From assembly GCA_937907975.1 (NCBI GenBank), contig CALEQS010000130.1, positions 1 to 15,046 of the forward strand: a stretch of DNA of 15,046 nucleotides. The letters are read 5' to 3'. Position 1 is the stretch's first letter; each line of letters starts with the position of its first letter. The position numbers and the translations under genes were made by a program. The DNA comes from an uncultured Clostridia bacterium. GTDB taxonomy: Bacteria; Bacillota; Clostridia; Oscillospirales; Oscillospiraceae. The notes beneath the pieces are model-generated. The model saw nothing but the letters and a program-made list of their open reading frames with translations. It was not told where the DNA came from and ran no database searches. Of the stretch, positions 1 through 6,430 are shown in pieces.

Positions 1-501
1 GAGCTGGAGCCCGACGAGGGCACCGTCAAGTGGGGCGTCACCGCCAGCCAGTCCTACTTCCCCAAGGACAACTCCGCCTACTTCAATGGCATCGACCTCA
101 ACCTGGTGGACTGGCTGCGCCAGTACTCCGAGAACAAGGACGAGACCTATCTGCGCGGCTTCCTGGGCCGGATGCTGTTCTCCGGCGAGGATGTCTACAA
201 GCCCGTTAAAGTCCTATCCGGCGGTGAGAAGGTGCGCTGTATGCTCTCCCGCATGATGCTGTCCGGTGCCAATGTGCTGCTGCTGGACCAGCCCACCAAC
301 CATCTGGATCTGGAGTCCATCGCTGCACTGAACAACGGCCTGATGGATGTGAAGTGCAACATTCTGCTGGCCAGCCATGACCATCAGATGATCTCCTCCG
401 TCTGCAACCGGGTGTTCGACTTTACCAGCGACGGCAGGCTCATCGACCGCAAGACCAGCTACGACGATTATCTGACTTATATTGCCGAAAACAAGGAGTG
501 A
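1..501 (+). CDS. ABC-F family ATPase, C-terminal part (5' end outside window)
   Basis: Cytosolic ABC-F proteins carry two ATPase domains and no membrane domain; many act on the ribosome. Only the last 166 codons are present and the frame is open to base 1, so an apparent GTG start at 106 is internal. The second nucleotide-binding domain is visible: ABC signature LSGGEK at residues 72-77, Walker B VLLLD with the D-loop motif PTNHLD (about 92-102), and the H-loop in SHDH (about 125-128). The wording around these motifs resembles the YbiT/YkpA branch of ABC-F rather than EttA, from memory of those families. The residue after the Walker B Asp is Gln (codon 289-291), where the catalytic Glu normally sits. 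The gene ends 6 bp before the glucokinase start and its last codons hold that gene's ribosome binding site. Family assignment is secure; a role in antibiotic resistance is not shown. Confidence 0.93.
   Translation, partial: ELEPDEGTVKWGVTASQSYFPKDNSAYFNGIDLNLVDWLRQYSENKDETYLRGFLGRMLFSGEDVYKPVKVLSGGEKVRCMLSRMMLSGANVLLLDQPTNHLDLESIAALNNGLMDVKCNILLASHDHQMISSVCNRVFDFTSDGRLIDRKTSYDDYLTYIAENKE
493..498 (+). promoter_or_regulatory. Ribosome binding site for the GTG-started glucokinase
   Basis: AAGGAG lies inside the last codons of the ABC-F gene, 9 nt before the GTG at 508. It supports that GTG as the start and suggests translation of the two genes is linked. Confidence 0.75.
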
Positions 502-507
502 TACGCC

Positions 508-1464
508 GTGCGCTGTCTGATCGGCATTGATCTGGGTGGCACGAATATCGCCGCCGGAGCAGTTACGCAGGACGGCCGCCTGCTGAGCAGATGCAGCCTG
601 CCCACCGGTGCGGACCGCCCGGCGGAGGAGATCGTCCGGGATATGGCCCGGGCAGCCATGCTCAGCCTGGAGCAGGCCGGGCTGGAGCGGGACGCCGCCT
701 GCGCCCTCGGCGTGGGTGTCCCCGGCGCGGTGGATGCCCGGAGCGGCATGGTGCTGCGCACCACCAATCTGGACTGGCGTTCCCTGCCGCTGGGGGAGCA
801 GCTGCAAAAGCTGACCGGATTGCCGGTCTATCTGGGCAATGATGCGGACTGCGCCGCGCTGGGCGAGGTGCACGCCAGGGCGGCCCGGGACTATGACAGC
901 GCGGTCATGATCACGCTGGGCACCGGTGTGGGCGGCGGCATCGTGGCCCATGGCCGGGTGTTCGACGGCTGGAACGGCGGCGGCACCGAGGCCGGGCATA
1001 TCCCGCTCATTCTGGGCGGAGAGCTCTGCGGCTGCGGGAGGCGGGGCTGCTTTGAGGCCTATGCTTCCGCCACCGCCCTGATCCGCCAGACCCGGCGGGC
1101 GATGGAGGTGCATCCGGAGTCCGCCCTGTGGCAGGTCTGCCCGGACTCGGCTCAGGTGAACGCGAAGACACCCTTTGATGCGGCACTGCTGGGGGACGAG
1201 ACCGCTCAGACAGTGCTGGATACCTATGAGGAGTATCTGGCCGCCGGCATCGGCGGCATCGTCAATCTGCTCCGCCCGCAGGTAGTGATCCTGGGCGGCG
1301 GAGTCAGCAATCAGGGGGAGACCCTGCTCACCCCCGTGCGAGAAAAACTCAGAAAATACTGCTACGCTTCGGAGTTTATTGCCCCGCCTGTGCTGGTGCG
1401 CGCCGCACTGGGCAACGACGCGGGCATCATTGGCGCCGCCCTGCTGGGACTGGGCGGCACATAA
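508..1464 (+). CDS. glcK: ROK-family glucokinase
   Basis: ATP-dependent sugar kinase of the ROK family, most likely converting glucose to glucose-6-phosphate in the cytosol. The 318-residue product matches the usual length of Gram-positive GlcK. Visible motifs: phosphate-binding DLGGTN at residues 8-13, catalytic Asp in NDAD (Asp112), the Gly-rich GTGVGGG near 138-144, and the zinc site formed by His164 (EAGH) with Cys174, Cys176 and Cys181 in the CGCGRRGC segment. The last two elements are the ROK signature, and EAGH plus the zinc cysteines point to a kinase. There is no N-terminal helix-turn-helix, so it is not a ROK repressor. The start is GTG at 508, chosen because AAGGAG sits 9 nt upstream and no in-frame ATG lies near. 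It is in the same frame as the ABC-F gene, 6 bp downstream. Exact sugar preference (glucose, or another hexose) cannot be read from sequence. Confidence 0.93.
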   Translation: MRCLIGIDLGGTNIAAGAVTQDGRLLSRCSLPTGADRPAEEIVRDMARAAMLSLEQAGLERDAACALGVGVPGAVDARSGMVLRTTNLDWRSLPLGEQLQKLTGLPVYLGNDADCAALGEVHARAARDYDSAVMITLGTGVGGGIVAHGRVFDGWNGGGTEAGHIPLILGGELCGCGRRGCFEAYASATALIRQTRRAMEVHPESALWQVCPDSAQVNAKTPFDAALLGDETAQTVLDTYEEYLAAGIGGIVNLLRPQVVILGGGVSNQGETLLTPVREKLRKYCYASEFIAPPVLVRAALGNDAGIIGAALLGLGGT

Positions 1465-1492
1465 GCGAGCTTGAGAGGATCCTGAGAAAGAT

Positions 1493-2845
1493 ATGAACAT
1501 TATCATTGTCGGCTGCGGCAAGGTGGGCTTCACCCTGGCCGAGACCCTCAGCTCTGAGGGGCATGATATTTCCGTAGTGGACAACAACGAGGACGCGGTG
1601 AGCCGGCTCTCTGCGCTGGATGTCATTCCCATCAAGGGCAATGGCAGCAGCTACCGGGTGCTGCTGGACGCGGGGGTGAAGGACTGCGACATCCTGATCG
1701 CCGTCACCAACCGGGATGAGATCAACCTGCTGTGCTGCCTGATCGCCAAGAAGGCGGGCAACTGCCGCACCATCGCCCGGGTGCGCAATCCGGACTATTA
1801 CGGCGAGATCGACTTCATCAAGGACGAGCTGGGCCTTTCGCTGGCCATCAACCCGGAGCTGGCGGCGGCCAGCGCAATCTATCACCTGATCCGCTGCCCC
1901 TCGGCCATCGACCTGAACTCCTTCGCCAAGGGGCGGGTGCAGATGCTGTCGCTGGTGCTGCCGGAGCACTCTCCGTGGGACGGGCGCAGCCTGATCGACA
2001 TTTCTGCGGAGCGCTCCACCCCGCTGCTGATCCCCATTGTGGAGTCCCATCAGAAGGCGGTCATTCCCGACGGCCGCACGGTGCTCCACGCCGGGGACCG
2101 GGTGTCCATCATCGTGCCCAATGAGCTGCTGGGCGACACCTTCCAGCGGGTGGGCATCCGCTCCAAGCCCATCAGGGACGTGATGATCATGGGCGGCGGC
2201 ACCGTGGCCTACTATCTGGCCCGGCGGCTCATCCAGTCCCATATTCATGTGACCATCATCGAGCTGGATAAGCAGCGCTGCGAGGAACTGAGCGACCTGC
2301 TGCCCCGGGCCAACGTGATCTACGGCAATGCCTCCAATGAGCAGCTGCTGCTGGAGGAGGGGCTGGAGCGCACGGATGCCTTTGTCTCCCTGACGAATTT
2401 CGACGAGGAGAACATCATGCTGGCGCTCTACGCCAACAAGATGAGCCATGCCAAGCTCATCACCAAGATCAATAAGACCAACTTCAACTGCGTCATTGAC
2501 GAGATCCCGGTGGGCAGCGTCGTCTCCCCCAAGCATCTGACGGCGGAGACCATTCTGCACTACGCCCGGGCGCTGCGTCCCTCTCCCGACAGCGACATGG
2601 AGGCCGTGCACATGCTGGCGGACAATCAGGTGGAAGCGCTGGCCTTCCGCATCAAGGATCAGAGCAGCGTCACCAATCAGACCCTGAACGATATGCATAT
2701 CAAGAAAGGCGTGCTGGTGGGCGCGATCATCCGGGAGGGGAAGGTCATCGTCCCCTCCGGCCAGGACTGCATTCTGCCCGGCGACTTCGTTATCATCGTC
2801 ACCACCCTGAAGCGGATCAACAGTATCCGGGACATTCTGGAGTAA
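1493..2845 (+). CDS. trkA: Trk potassium uptake regulatory subunit TrkA
   Basis: Peripheral cytosolic nucleotide-binding subunit that gates the TrkH potassium channel. The 450-residue protein has the duplicated architecture of full-length TrkA: RCK-N domain 1 with GCGKVG at residues 7-12 and an acidic residue at the end of strand 2 (Asp30), RCK-C about 140-222, RCK-N domain 2 with GGGTVA at 234-239 and Glu257 at the equivalent site, then a second RCK-C about 370-450. Domain 1 keeps the GxGxxG NAD-binding pattern; the second repeat is less canonical. ATG at 1493 begins directly with the first beta strand. A clear ribosome binding site is lacking: AGAGG lies 14 nt upstream and GAGAAAG only 2 nt upstream. 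It follows the glucokinase by 28 bp and precedes trkH by 6 bp, the normal partner arrangement. Confidence 0.97.
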   Translation: MNIIIVGCGKVGFTLAETLSSEGHDISVVDNNEDAVSRLSALDVIPIKGNGSSYRVLLDAGVKDCDILIAVTNRDEINLLCCLIAKKAGNCRTIARVRNPDYYGEIDFIKDELGLSLAINPELAAASAIYHLIRCPSAIDLNSFAKGRVQMLSLVLPEHSPWDGRSLIDISAERSTPLLIPIVESHQKAVIPDGRTVLHAGDRVSIIVPNELLGDTFQRVGIRSKPIRDVMIMGGGTVAYYLARRLIQSHIHVTIIELDKQRCEELSDLLPRANVIYGNASNEQLLLEEGLERTDAFVSLTNFDEENIMLALYANKMSHAKLITKINKTNFNCVIDEIPVGSVVSPKHLTAETILHYARALRPSPDSDMEAVHMLADNQVEALAFRIKDQSSVTNQTLNDMHIKKGVLVGAIIREGKVIVPSGQDCILPGDFVIIVTTLKRINSIRDILE

Positions 2846-2851
2846 GCGGCC

Positions 2852-4288
2852 ATGAATTATAAACGCATTCTCTATGTGCTGGGCACGGTTTTGGCACTGA
2901 CGGGTGTTTTCTTGCTGCTGCCGCTGGTGGTGGGGCTCATCTATCACGAGTACTACCCCACCCTGATGCTGGCGCTCAGCGCCTTTATCTGCATCGCAGT
3001 GGGTTTGCCCCTGACCCGGCTGAAGGCCCGTTCCAGTATGTTCACCATCAAGGACGGCTATGTGACCGTGGCGCTGTGCTGGATCGTCATGTCCGCTGCC
3101 GGAGCGCTGCCCTTTGTGTTCAGCGGCGAGATCCCAAATTATCTGGACGCCCTCTTTGAAATCGTCTCCGGCTTTACCACCACCGGCGCATCTATCCTGA
3201 CCGATGTGGAGACCATGAGCCACTGTCTGCTGTTCTGGCGCTCCTTCAGCCACTGGATCGGCGGCATGGGGGTGCTGGTGTTTATCCTGACCCTGCTGCC
3301 CATGGCGGACAACGGCTCCAGCTTTTCCCTCATGCAGGCGGAGAGCCCCGGCCCGGTGGTCAGCAAGCTGGTGCCCCGGCTGCGGGCGTCGGCCCGGAGC
3401 CTTTATGGCATCTATTTCGGCATTTCCGTACTGGAGCTCATTTTGCAGGCGATCGGCGGAATGCCGCTGTTTGACAACCTGTGCCTGACCTTTGGCAGCA
3501 TGGGCACCGGTGGCTTCGGCGTGCTCAATGACAGCGTGGCCGGTTATTCCCCCTATCTCCAATGGGTCATCATCATCTTTATGCTGCTGGCCGGCACCAA
3601 CTTCGGCGTCTATTTCCTGCTGCTGTGTCGTCAATGGCGGGCAGTGCTGCGGATGGAGGAGGTGCGCTGGTATTATGCCATTGTGGCCGGTGCCACCCTG
3701 TTCATCTCGCTGGATCTGCTGTACTACGGCCAGTTCCACTCCGTGCGGGAGGTGCTGTTCCAGGTGGCCAGCATCATCACTACTACGGGCTACTCCACCA
3801 CGGACTTTGCCCTCTGGCCCAGCTTCTCCAAGGGCATCTTGATGCTGCTCATGATGCTGGGCGCCTGTGCGGGCAGCACTGGTGGCGGCATGAAGGTTTC
3901 GCGGCTGGTCATTTACCTCAAGACCGGCGTGCAGGAGCTGCGCCAGCTCGTCAAGCCCCGGGAAGTGCGCACCATCCGCATGGATGGCAAAAAGCTGGAT
4001 CGGGCCGTCGTGCGGGGTTCCCTGCTGTTTCTGGTGTGCTATGTCATCATCTTCGTGATCTCTCTGCTGATCATTCAGCTGGAGAACCTTGACCTGGAGA
4101 CCAGCTTTACCGCCGTGGCCGCCACCCTGAACAACATCGGCCCCGGTCTGAGCCTGGTCGGCCCTATGGCAAACTTCAGCATTATGTCCCCGTTGAGCAA
4201 AGTGGTGCTTATCTTCGATATGCTGGCAGGCCGGCTGGAGATCTTCCCAATCCTTGTTCTGCTCGCCCCTCAGACCTGGAAAAAGTAA
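2852..4288 (+). CDS. trkH: Trk potassium channel/transporter membrane subunit TrkH
   Basis: Integral membrane subunit that conducts potassium, paired with TrkA. The 478 residues match the family. Four pore-loop filter segments can be picked out: TTTGA (109-113), MGTGGF (217-222), TTTGY (310-314) and NNIGPG (427-432), each with the glycine that defines the SKT-family filter. A Gly-rich stretch ending GGGMK (about 341-348) fits the intramembrane gating loop known in TrkH. Hydrophobic helices occupy most of the chain, starting at residues 5-30. The start is ATG at 2852, 6 bp after trkA, with GGAG in the trkA end codons, so translational coupling is likely. The gene ends just before a strong hairpin terminator, which makes it the last gene of this plus-strand group. 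The TrkH/KtrB distinction is settled by the full-length two-domain TrkA next to it. Confidence 0.96.
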   Translation: MNYKRILYVLGTVLALTGVFLLLPLVVGLIYHEYYPTLMLALSAFICIAVGLPLTRLKARSSMFTIKDGYVTVALCWIVMSAAGALPFVFSGEIPNYLDALFEIVSGFTTTGASILTDVETMSHCLLFWRSFSHWIGGMGVLVFILTLLPMADNGSSFSLMQAESPGPVVSKLVPRLRASARSLYGIYFGISVLELILQAIGGMPLFDNLCLTFGSMGTGGFGVLNDSVAGYSPYLQWVIIIFMLLAGTNFGVYFLLLCRQWRAVLRMEEVRWYYAIVAGATLFISLDLLYYGQFHSVREVLFQVASIITTTGYSTTDFALWPSFSKGILMLLMMLGACAGSTGGGMKVSRLVIYLKTGVQELRQLVKPREVRTIRMDGKKLDRAVVRGSLLFLVCYVIIFVISLLIIQLENLDLETSFTAVAATLNNIGPGLSLVGPMANFSIMSPLSKVVLIFDMLAGRLEIFPILVLLAPQTWKK

Positions 4289-4294
4289 AAAGCG

Positions 4295-4329
4295 AAAATG
4301 AGCTGTCCATAACGGACAGCTCATTTTTT
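4295..4329. terminator. Bidirectional terminator between trkH and gluQ
   Basis: A perfect 14-bp stem (4295-4308 with 4314-4327) closes a 5-nt loop ATAAC. It is followed by TTTTTT on the plus strand (4324-4329), and its 5' arm starts with AAAA, which gives TTTT on the minus strand. The plus-strand T run overlaps the gluQ stop codon at 4328-4330, so the two convergent genes share one very compact terminator. Confidence 0.9.
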
Positions 4330-5269
4330 ACCACTTGAAGGGAATATCGTCTTTTGGAAGTTTATGTACGTCAAACAACGGTACAAGCTCCCGGGCGGGA
4401 ACGGGCTCCGGGCGGTCGATCAGTCCGGCGGCGTGGGCCAGACGCCCTACGATCTCCTCTGGCCGGACGCCGCGCTCACGCAGCGACTGGAGCGTCAGAT
4501 CGGACTCCCGCTTGGACAGCCGCCGCCCATCCGGGGCGCAGAGCAGGGGGACATGGCAGTAGTCCGGCGTGTCAAAGCCCAGCAGGTGCTGGAGGTAGAT
4601 CTGCCGGGGGGTGGAGGTCAGCAGGTCACTGCCCCGGGTCACCTCGGTGACGCCCATCAGGGCATCGTCTACCACCACAGCCAGCTGGTAGGCGTACACC
4701 CCGTCGGAGCGGCGCAGGATAAAATCGCCGCAGTCCCGGGCCAGGTTTTCACTGTAAGCGCCCTGAAGCTGATCAACGAATCCGATCTCCGCGTCCGGTA
4801 CCCGAATGCGCACAGCGGGATGGCGCGCCTGAGCGCGCACTGCCCGTTCCTCCGGGCTCAGATCCCGGCAGGTGCCTGGGTAGATGACCTCGCCGTCGGA
4901 GCGGTGGGGGGCGCTGGGGGCGTGGAGCTGGCCCCGGGTGCAGAAGCAGGGGTAGAGCAGACCCTGTCTTTCCAGCTGTTCCAGCGCTGCACTGTAGAAT
5001 TCGCCGCGCTGACTCTGATAAAATTCCGCTCCGCCTGCGCTTCCACCCTCGTCCCAGTCCAGACCCAGCCAGCGGAGATCCTCCTCCACACCGTCGCAGA
5101 GCGGGCGCTTACAGCGATCGGGGTCCAGATCCTCCAGCCGCAGCACCATCACACCGCCCCGGCTGCGCACGGAAAGCCATGCCAGCAGGGCCGACCACGC
5201 GTTGCCCAGGTGCATCCGTCCGCTGGGGGAGGGGGCAAACCGCCCGCGTAAAGTTTTCGTATTGTTCAT
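4328..5269 (-). CDS. gluQ: Glutamyl-queuosine tRNA(Asp) synthetase (GluQ-RS)
   Basis: A truncated paralogue of glutamyl-tRNA synthetase that activates glutamate and attaches it to the queuosine base at position 34 of tRNA(Asp). The 313-residue length, lacking the C-terminal anticodon-binding domain of GltX (about 470-490 residues), is the main evidence. The class I catalytic core is intact: HLGN (20-23) as the HIGH motif and LSKR (251-254) as the KMSKS motif. Zinc ligands typical of GluQ-RS are visible: Cys108, Cys110, Tyr130 and Cys134. The start ATG at 5269 is supported by AGAGG 7 nt upstream. The gene lies downstream of the TPM gene's terminator; a weak -10 (TATGAT at 5292-5287, minus strand) without a good -35 could drive it, otherwise it relies on readthrough. 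The function implies the organism makes or salvages queuosine. Confidence 0.93.
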   Translation of the reverse strand: MNNTKTLRGRFAPSPSGRMHLGNAWSALLAWLSVRSRGGVMVLRLEDLDPDRCKRPLCDGVEEDLRWLGLDWDEGGSAGGAEFYQSQRGEFYSAALEQLERQGLLYPCFCTRGQLHAPSAPHRSDGEVIYPGTCRDLSPEERAVRAQARHPAVRIRVPDAEIGFVDQLQGAYSENLARDCGDFILRRSDGVYAYQLAVVVDDALMGVTEVTRGSDLLTSTPRQIYLQHLLGFDTPDYCHVPLLCAPDGRRLSKRESDLTLQSLRERGVRPEEIVGRLAHAAGLIDRPEPVPARELVPLFDVHKLPKDDIPFKW

Positions 5270-5299
5270 AGCCTTACCTCTGAAAAATCATATAAACAA

Positions 5300-5325
5300 A
5301 GTTCCGAGGACAAGGCCTCGGAACT
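5300..5325 (-). terminator. Hairpin terminator after the TPM-domain gene
   Basis: A 10-bp stem (5300-5309 with 5316-5325) and 6-nt loop lies just past the TPM stop codon. Reading the minus strand it is followed by TTTGTTTATATG, a broken T tract, so termination may be partial and allow some gluQ readthrough. Confidence 0.7.
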
Positions 5326-5340
5326 CTGAGTAGGAATATG

Positions 5341-6345
5341 TTATCTGTGACCGCCGCCATGGCCTCCGCCGCCGAAGCCGCCTCCGCCATGACCGCCGCT
5401 GCGGCCGCCTCCGCCGAAGCCGCCACCGAAGCCGCCTCCAGGGCGGGAGTTACCGGGACGCGGACCTGCACCGGGCCGTGGACCTGCACCGGGGCGCGGA
5501 CCTGCACCGGGACGAGGGCCTGCACCAGGGCGCGGGCCGGGGCCGGGACCGCCGGGCCGGGGACCGGGGCCGTGGGGATGGTGGTGCATCCGGTTCCACC
5601 ACATACTGCCGGGGCGGTGCCAGAAGAAGATGGGGGTGAATATCACCGGAGGCGTGTCCATGCGGCCATAATGGCTGTACCAGCTGCGGTAGCGGCTGCG
5701 CTCCATAGAACTGAGCAGGGCATAGGCCACTACCAGCAGTGCCAGAACGACGATGACGCCGGAGAGCACATTGCTCCGCTGTTCCACCTGAGCATAGTCG
5801 GTGTAATCGCCGGTGTCCTCAGTGGGAGTCACGCCGTTTTCGGGCGAGTAGCCGCCGTTGTACTGGGAGAGATAGCTCTCCATGCCGGCCATCAGACTGG
5901 TTACGGCCGCGTCGTAGTTTCCGGCAAAGAAATCGGTGTTCACATAGGTGTCCAGATAGGAGCTGAAATTGAAGTTGGTGTAGTTGCTGCCGTTATAGAG
6001 GTAGCTCTGGTTCCCGCCGATGTCCAGCATGAGCAGGAAGTCGTTGCCCTGCAGGCTCCAGCGGTTGAACAGCGCCTCTGCATAGGCGTCCGCGTCCCAG
6101 CCCTTCAGGCTGGGCACCGTGGCCACCGCCACATAGGCGGAGTAGCTCTGGTCAAATGTGGTGTTGTAGGTGCGCACCGTGTTCTCCGTGTCCTCAGAAA
6201 GCACCTCTGCGCCGTCGCACACCCAGTTGCCCGGCGTGACGGCCAGCATATCCGCCCGGGCCATTTTTATGCCAAAAATGGCGGATACCACGATCACCGC
6301 TACGGTGATCGCCCACGCAACGGGATATTTTTTCAATGTTTTCAA
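5341..6345 (-). CDS. TPM-domain secreted/membrane protein with Gly-Pro-His-rich tail
   Basis: TPM-domain protein of 334 residues (YgcG-like layout). Residues 1-31 form a signal peptide or anchor: KK-rich start, hydrophobic 9-26, possible cleavage after ARA (29-31). The TPM domain spans about 42-165, extracellular. A second hydrophobic helix lies at about 193-212, followed by a basic patch. The tail holds MHHHPH (253-258), about five PRPGAG-type hexapeptides (near 271-298) and a Gly-rich end with three scattered His. TPM domains were once called phosphatases; in plants one acts in photosystem II repair, and the bacterial role is unsettled. The start is TTG at 6345: AAAGGTGA ends 7 nt upstream, and the first in-frame ATG would remove the signal segment. 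It lies 85 bp after telA on the same strand and may share its transcript. Confidence 0.85.
   Translation of the reverse strand: MKTLKKYPVAWAITVAVIVVSAIFGIKMARADMLAVTPGNWVCDGAEVLSEDTENTVRTYNTTFDQSYSAYVAVATVPSLKGWDADAYAEALFNRWSLQGNDFLLMLDIGGNQSYLYNGSNYTNFNFSSYLDTYVNTDFFAGNYDAAVTSLMAGMESYLSQYNGGYSPENGVTPTEDTGDYTDYAQVEQRSNVLSGVIVVLALLVVAYALLSSMERSRYRSWYSHYGRMDTPPVIFTPIFFWHRPGSMWWNRMHHHPHGPGPRPGGPGPGPRPGAGPRPGAGPRPGAGPRPGAGPRPGNSRPGGGFGGGFGGGGRSGGHGGGGFGGGGHGGGHR
5465..5526. repeat. 18-bp in-frame tandem repeat in the TPM gene tail
   Basis: CCTGCACC recurs at 5465, 5483, 5501 and 5519, exactly 18 bp apart, with flanking GC-rich sequence also largely conserved. Each unit encodes one PRPGAG hexapeptide on the minus strand, so gain or loss of units keeps the frame and would change tail length. 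Confidence 0.88.
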
Positions 6346-6352
6346 AAGAAAA

Positions 6353-6360
6353 TCACCTTT
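6353..6360 (-). promoter_or_regulatory. Ribosome binding site that supports the TTG start of the TPM gene
   Basis: AAAGGTGA on the minus strand sits 7 nt before TTG at 6345. No ATG or GTG in frame lies closer, so this site decides the start. Confidence 0.7.
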
Positions 6361-6380
6361 CCGGTATTATTAGGGATCGA

Positions 6381-6415
6381 TCAGCCGGAGGGCATATGTC
6401 ATATGCTCCGGCTGA
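6381..6415. other. Long intergenic hairpin between telA and the TPM gene
   Basis: TCAGCCGGAG (6381-6390) pairs perfectly with CTCCGGCTGA (6406-6415). After a GG bulge (6391-6392), CATAT (6393-6397) pairs with ATATG (6401-6405) around a GTC loop. No T run follows on either strand, so it is not a standard intrinsic terminator. It may be an mRNA processing or stability element that sets a lower level of the TPM message, or a protein site containing two CATATG boxes. The role is inferred. Confidence 0.6.
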
Positions 6416-6430
6416 GTTTATGCGTTTGGG

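Noticed and set aside
1427..4324. A 965-codon open frame on the minus strand opposite trkA and trkH
   Set aside because: It is the antisense of two clearly recognisable genes, is rich in His, Gln, Gly and Asp as expected from reading a GC-biased gene backwards, and matches no domain.
5465..5526. CRISPR-like regular repeats
   Set aside because: The 18-bp period has no unique spacers, lies inside a coding frame and encodes a hexapeptide repeat.
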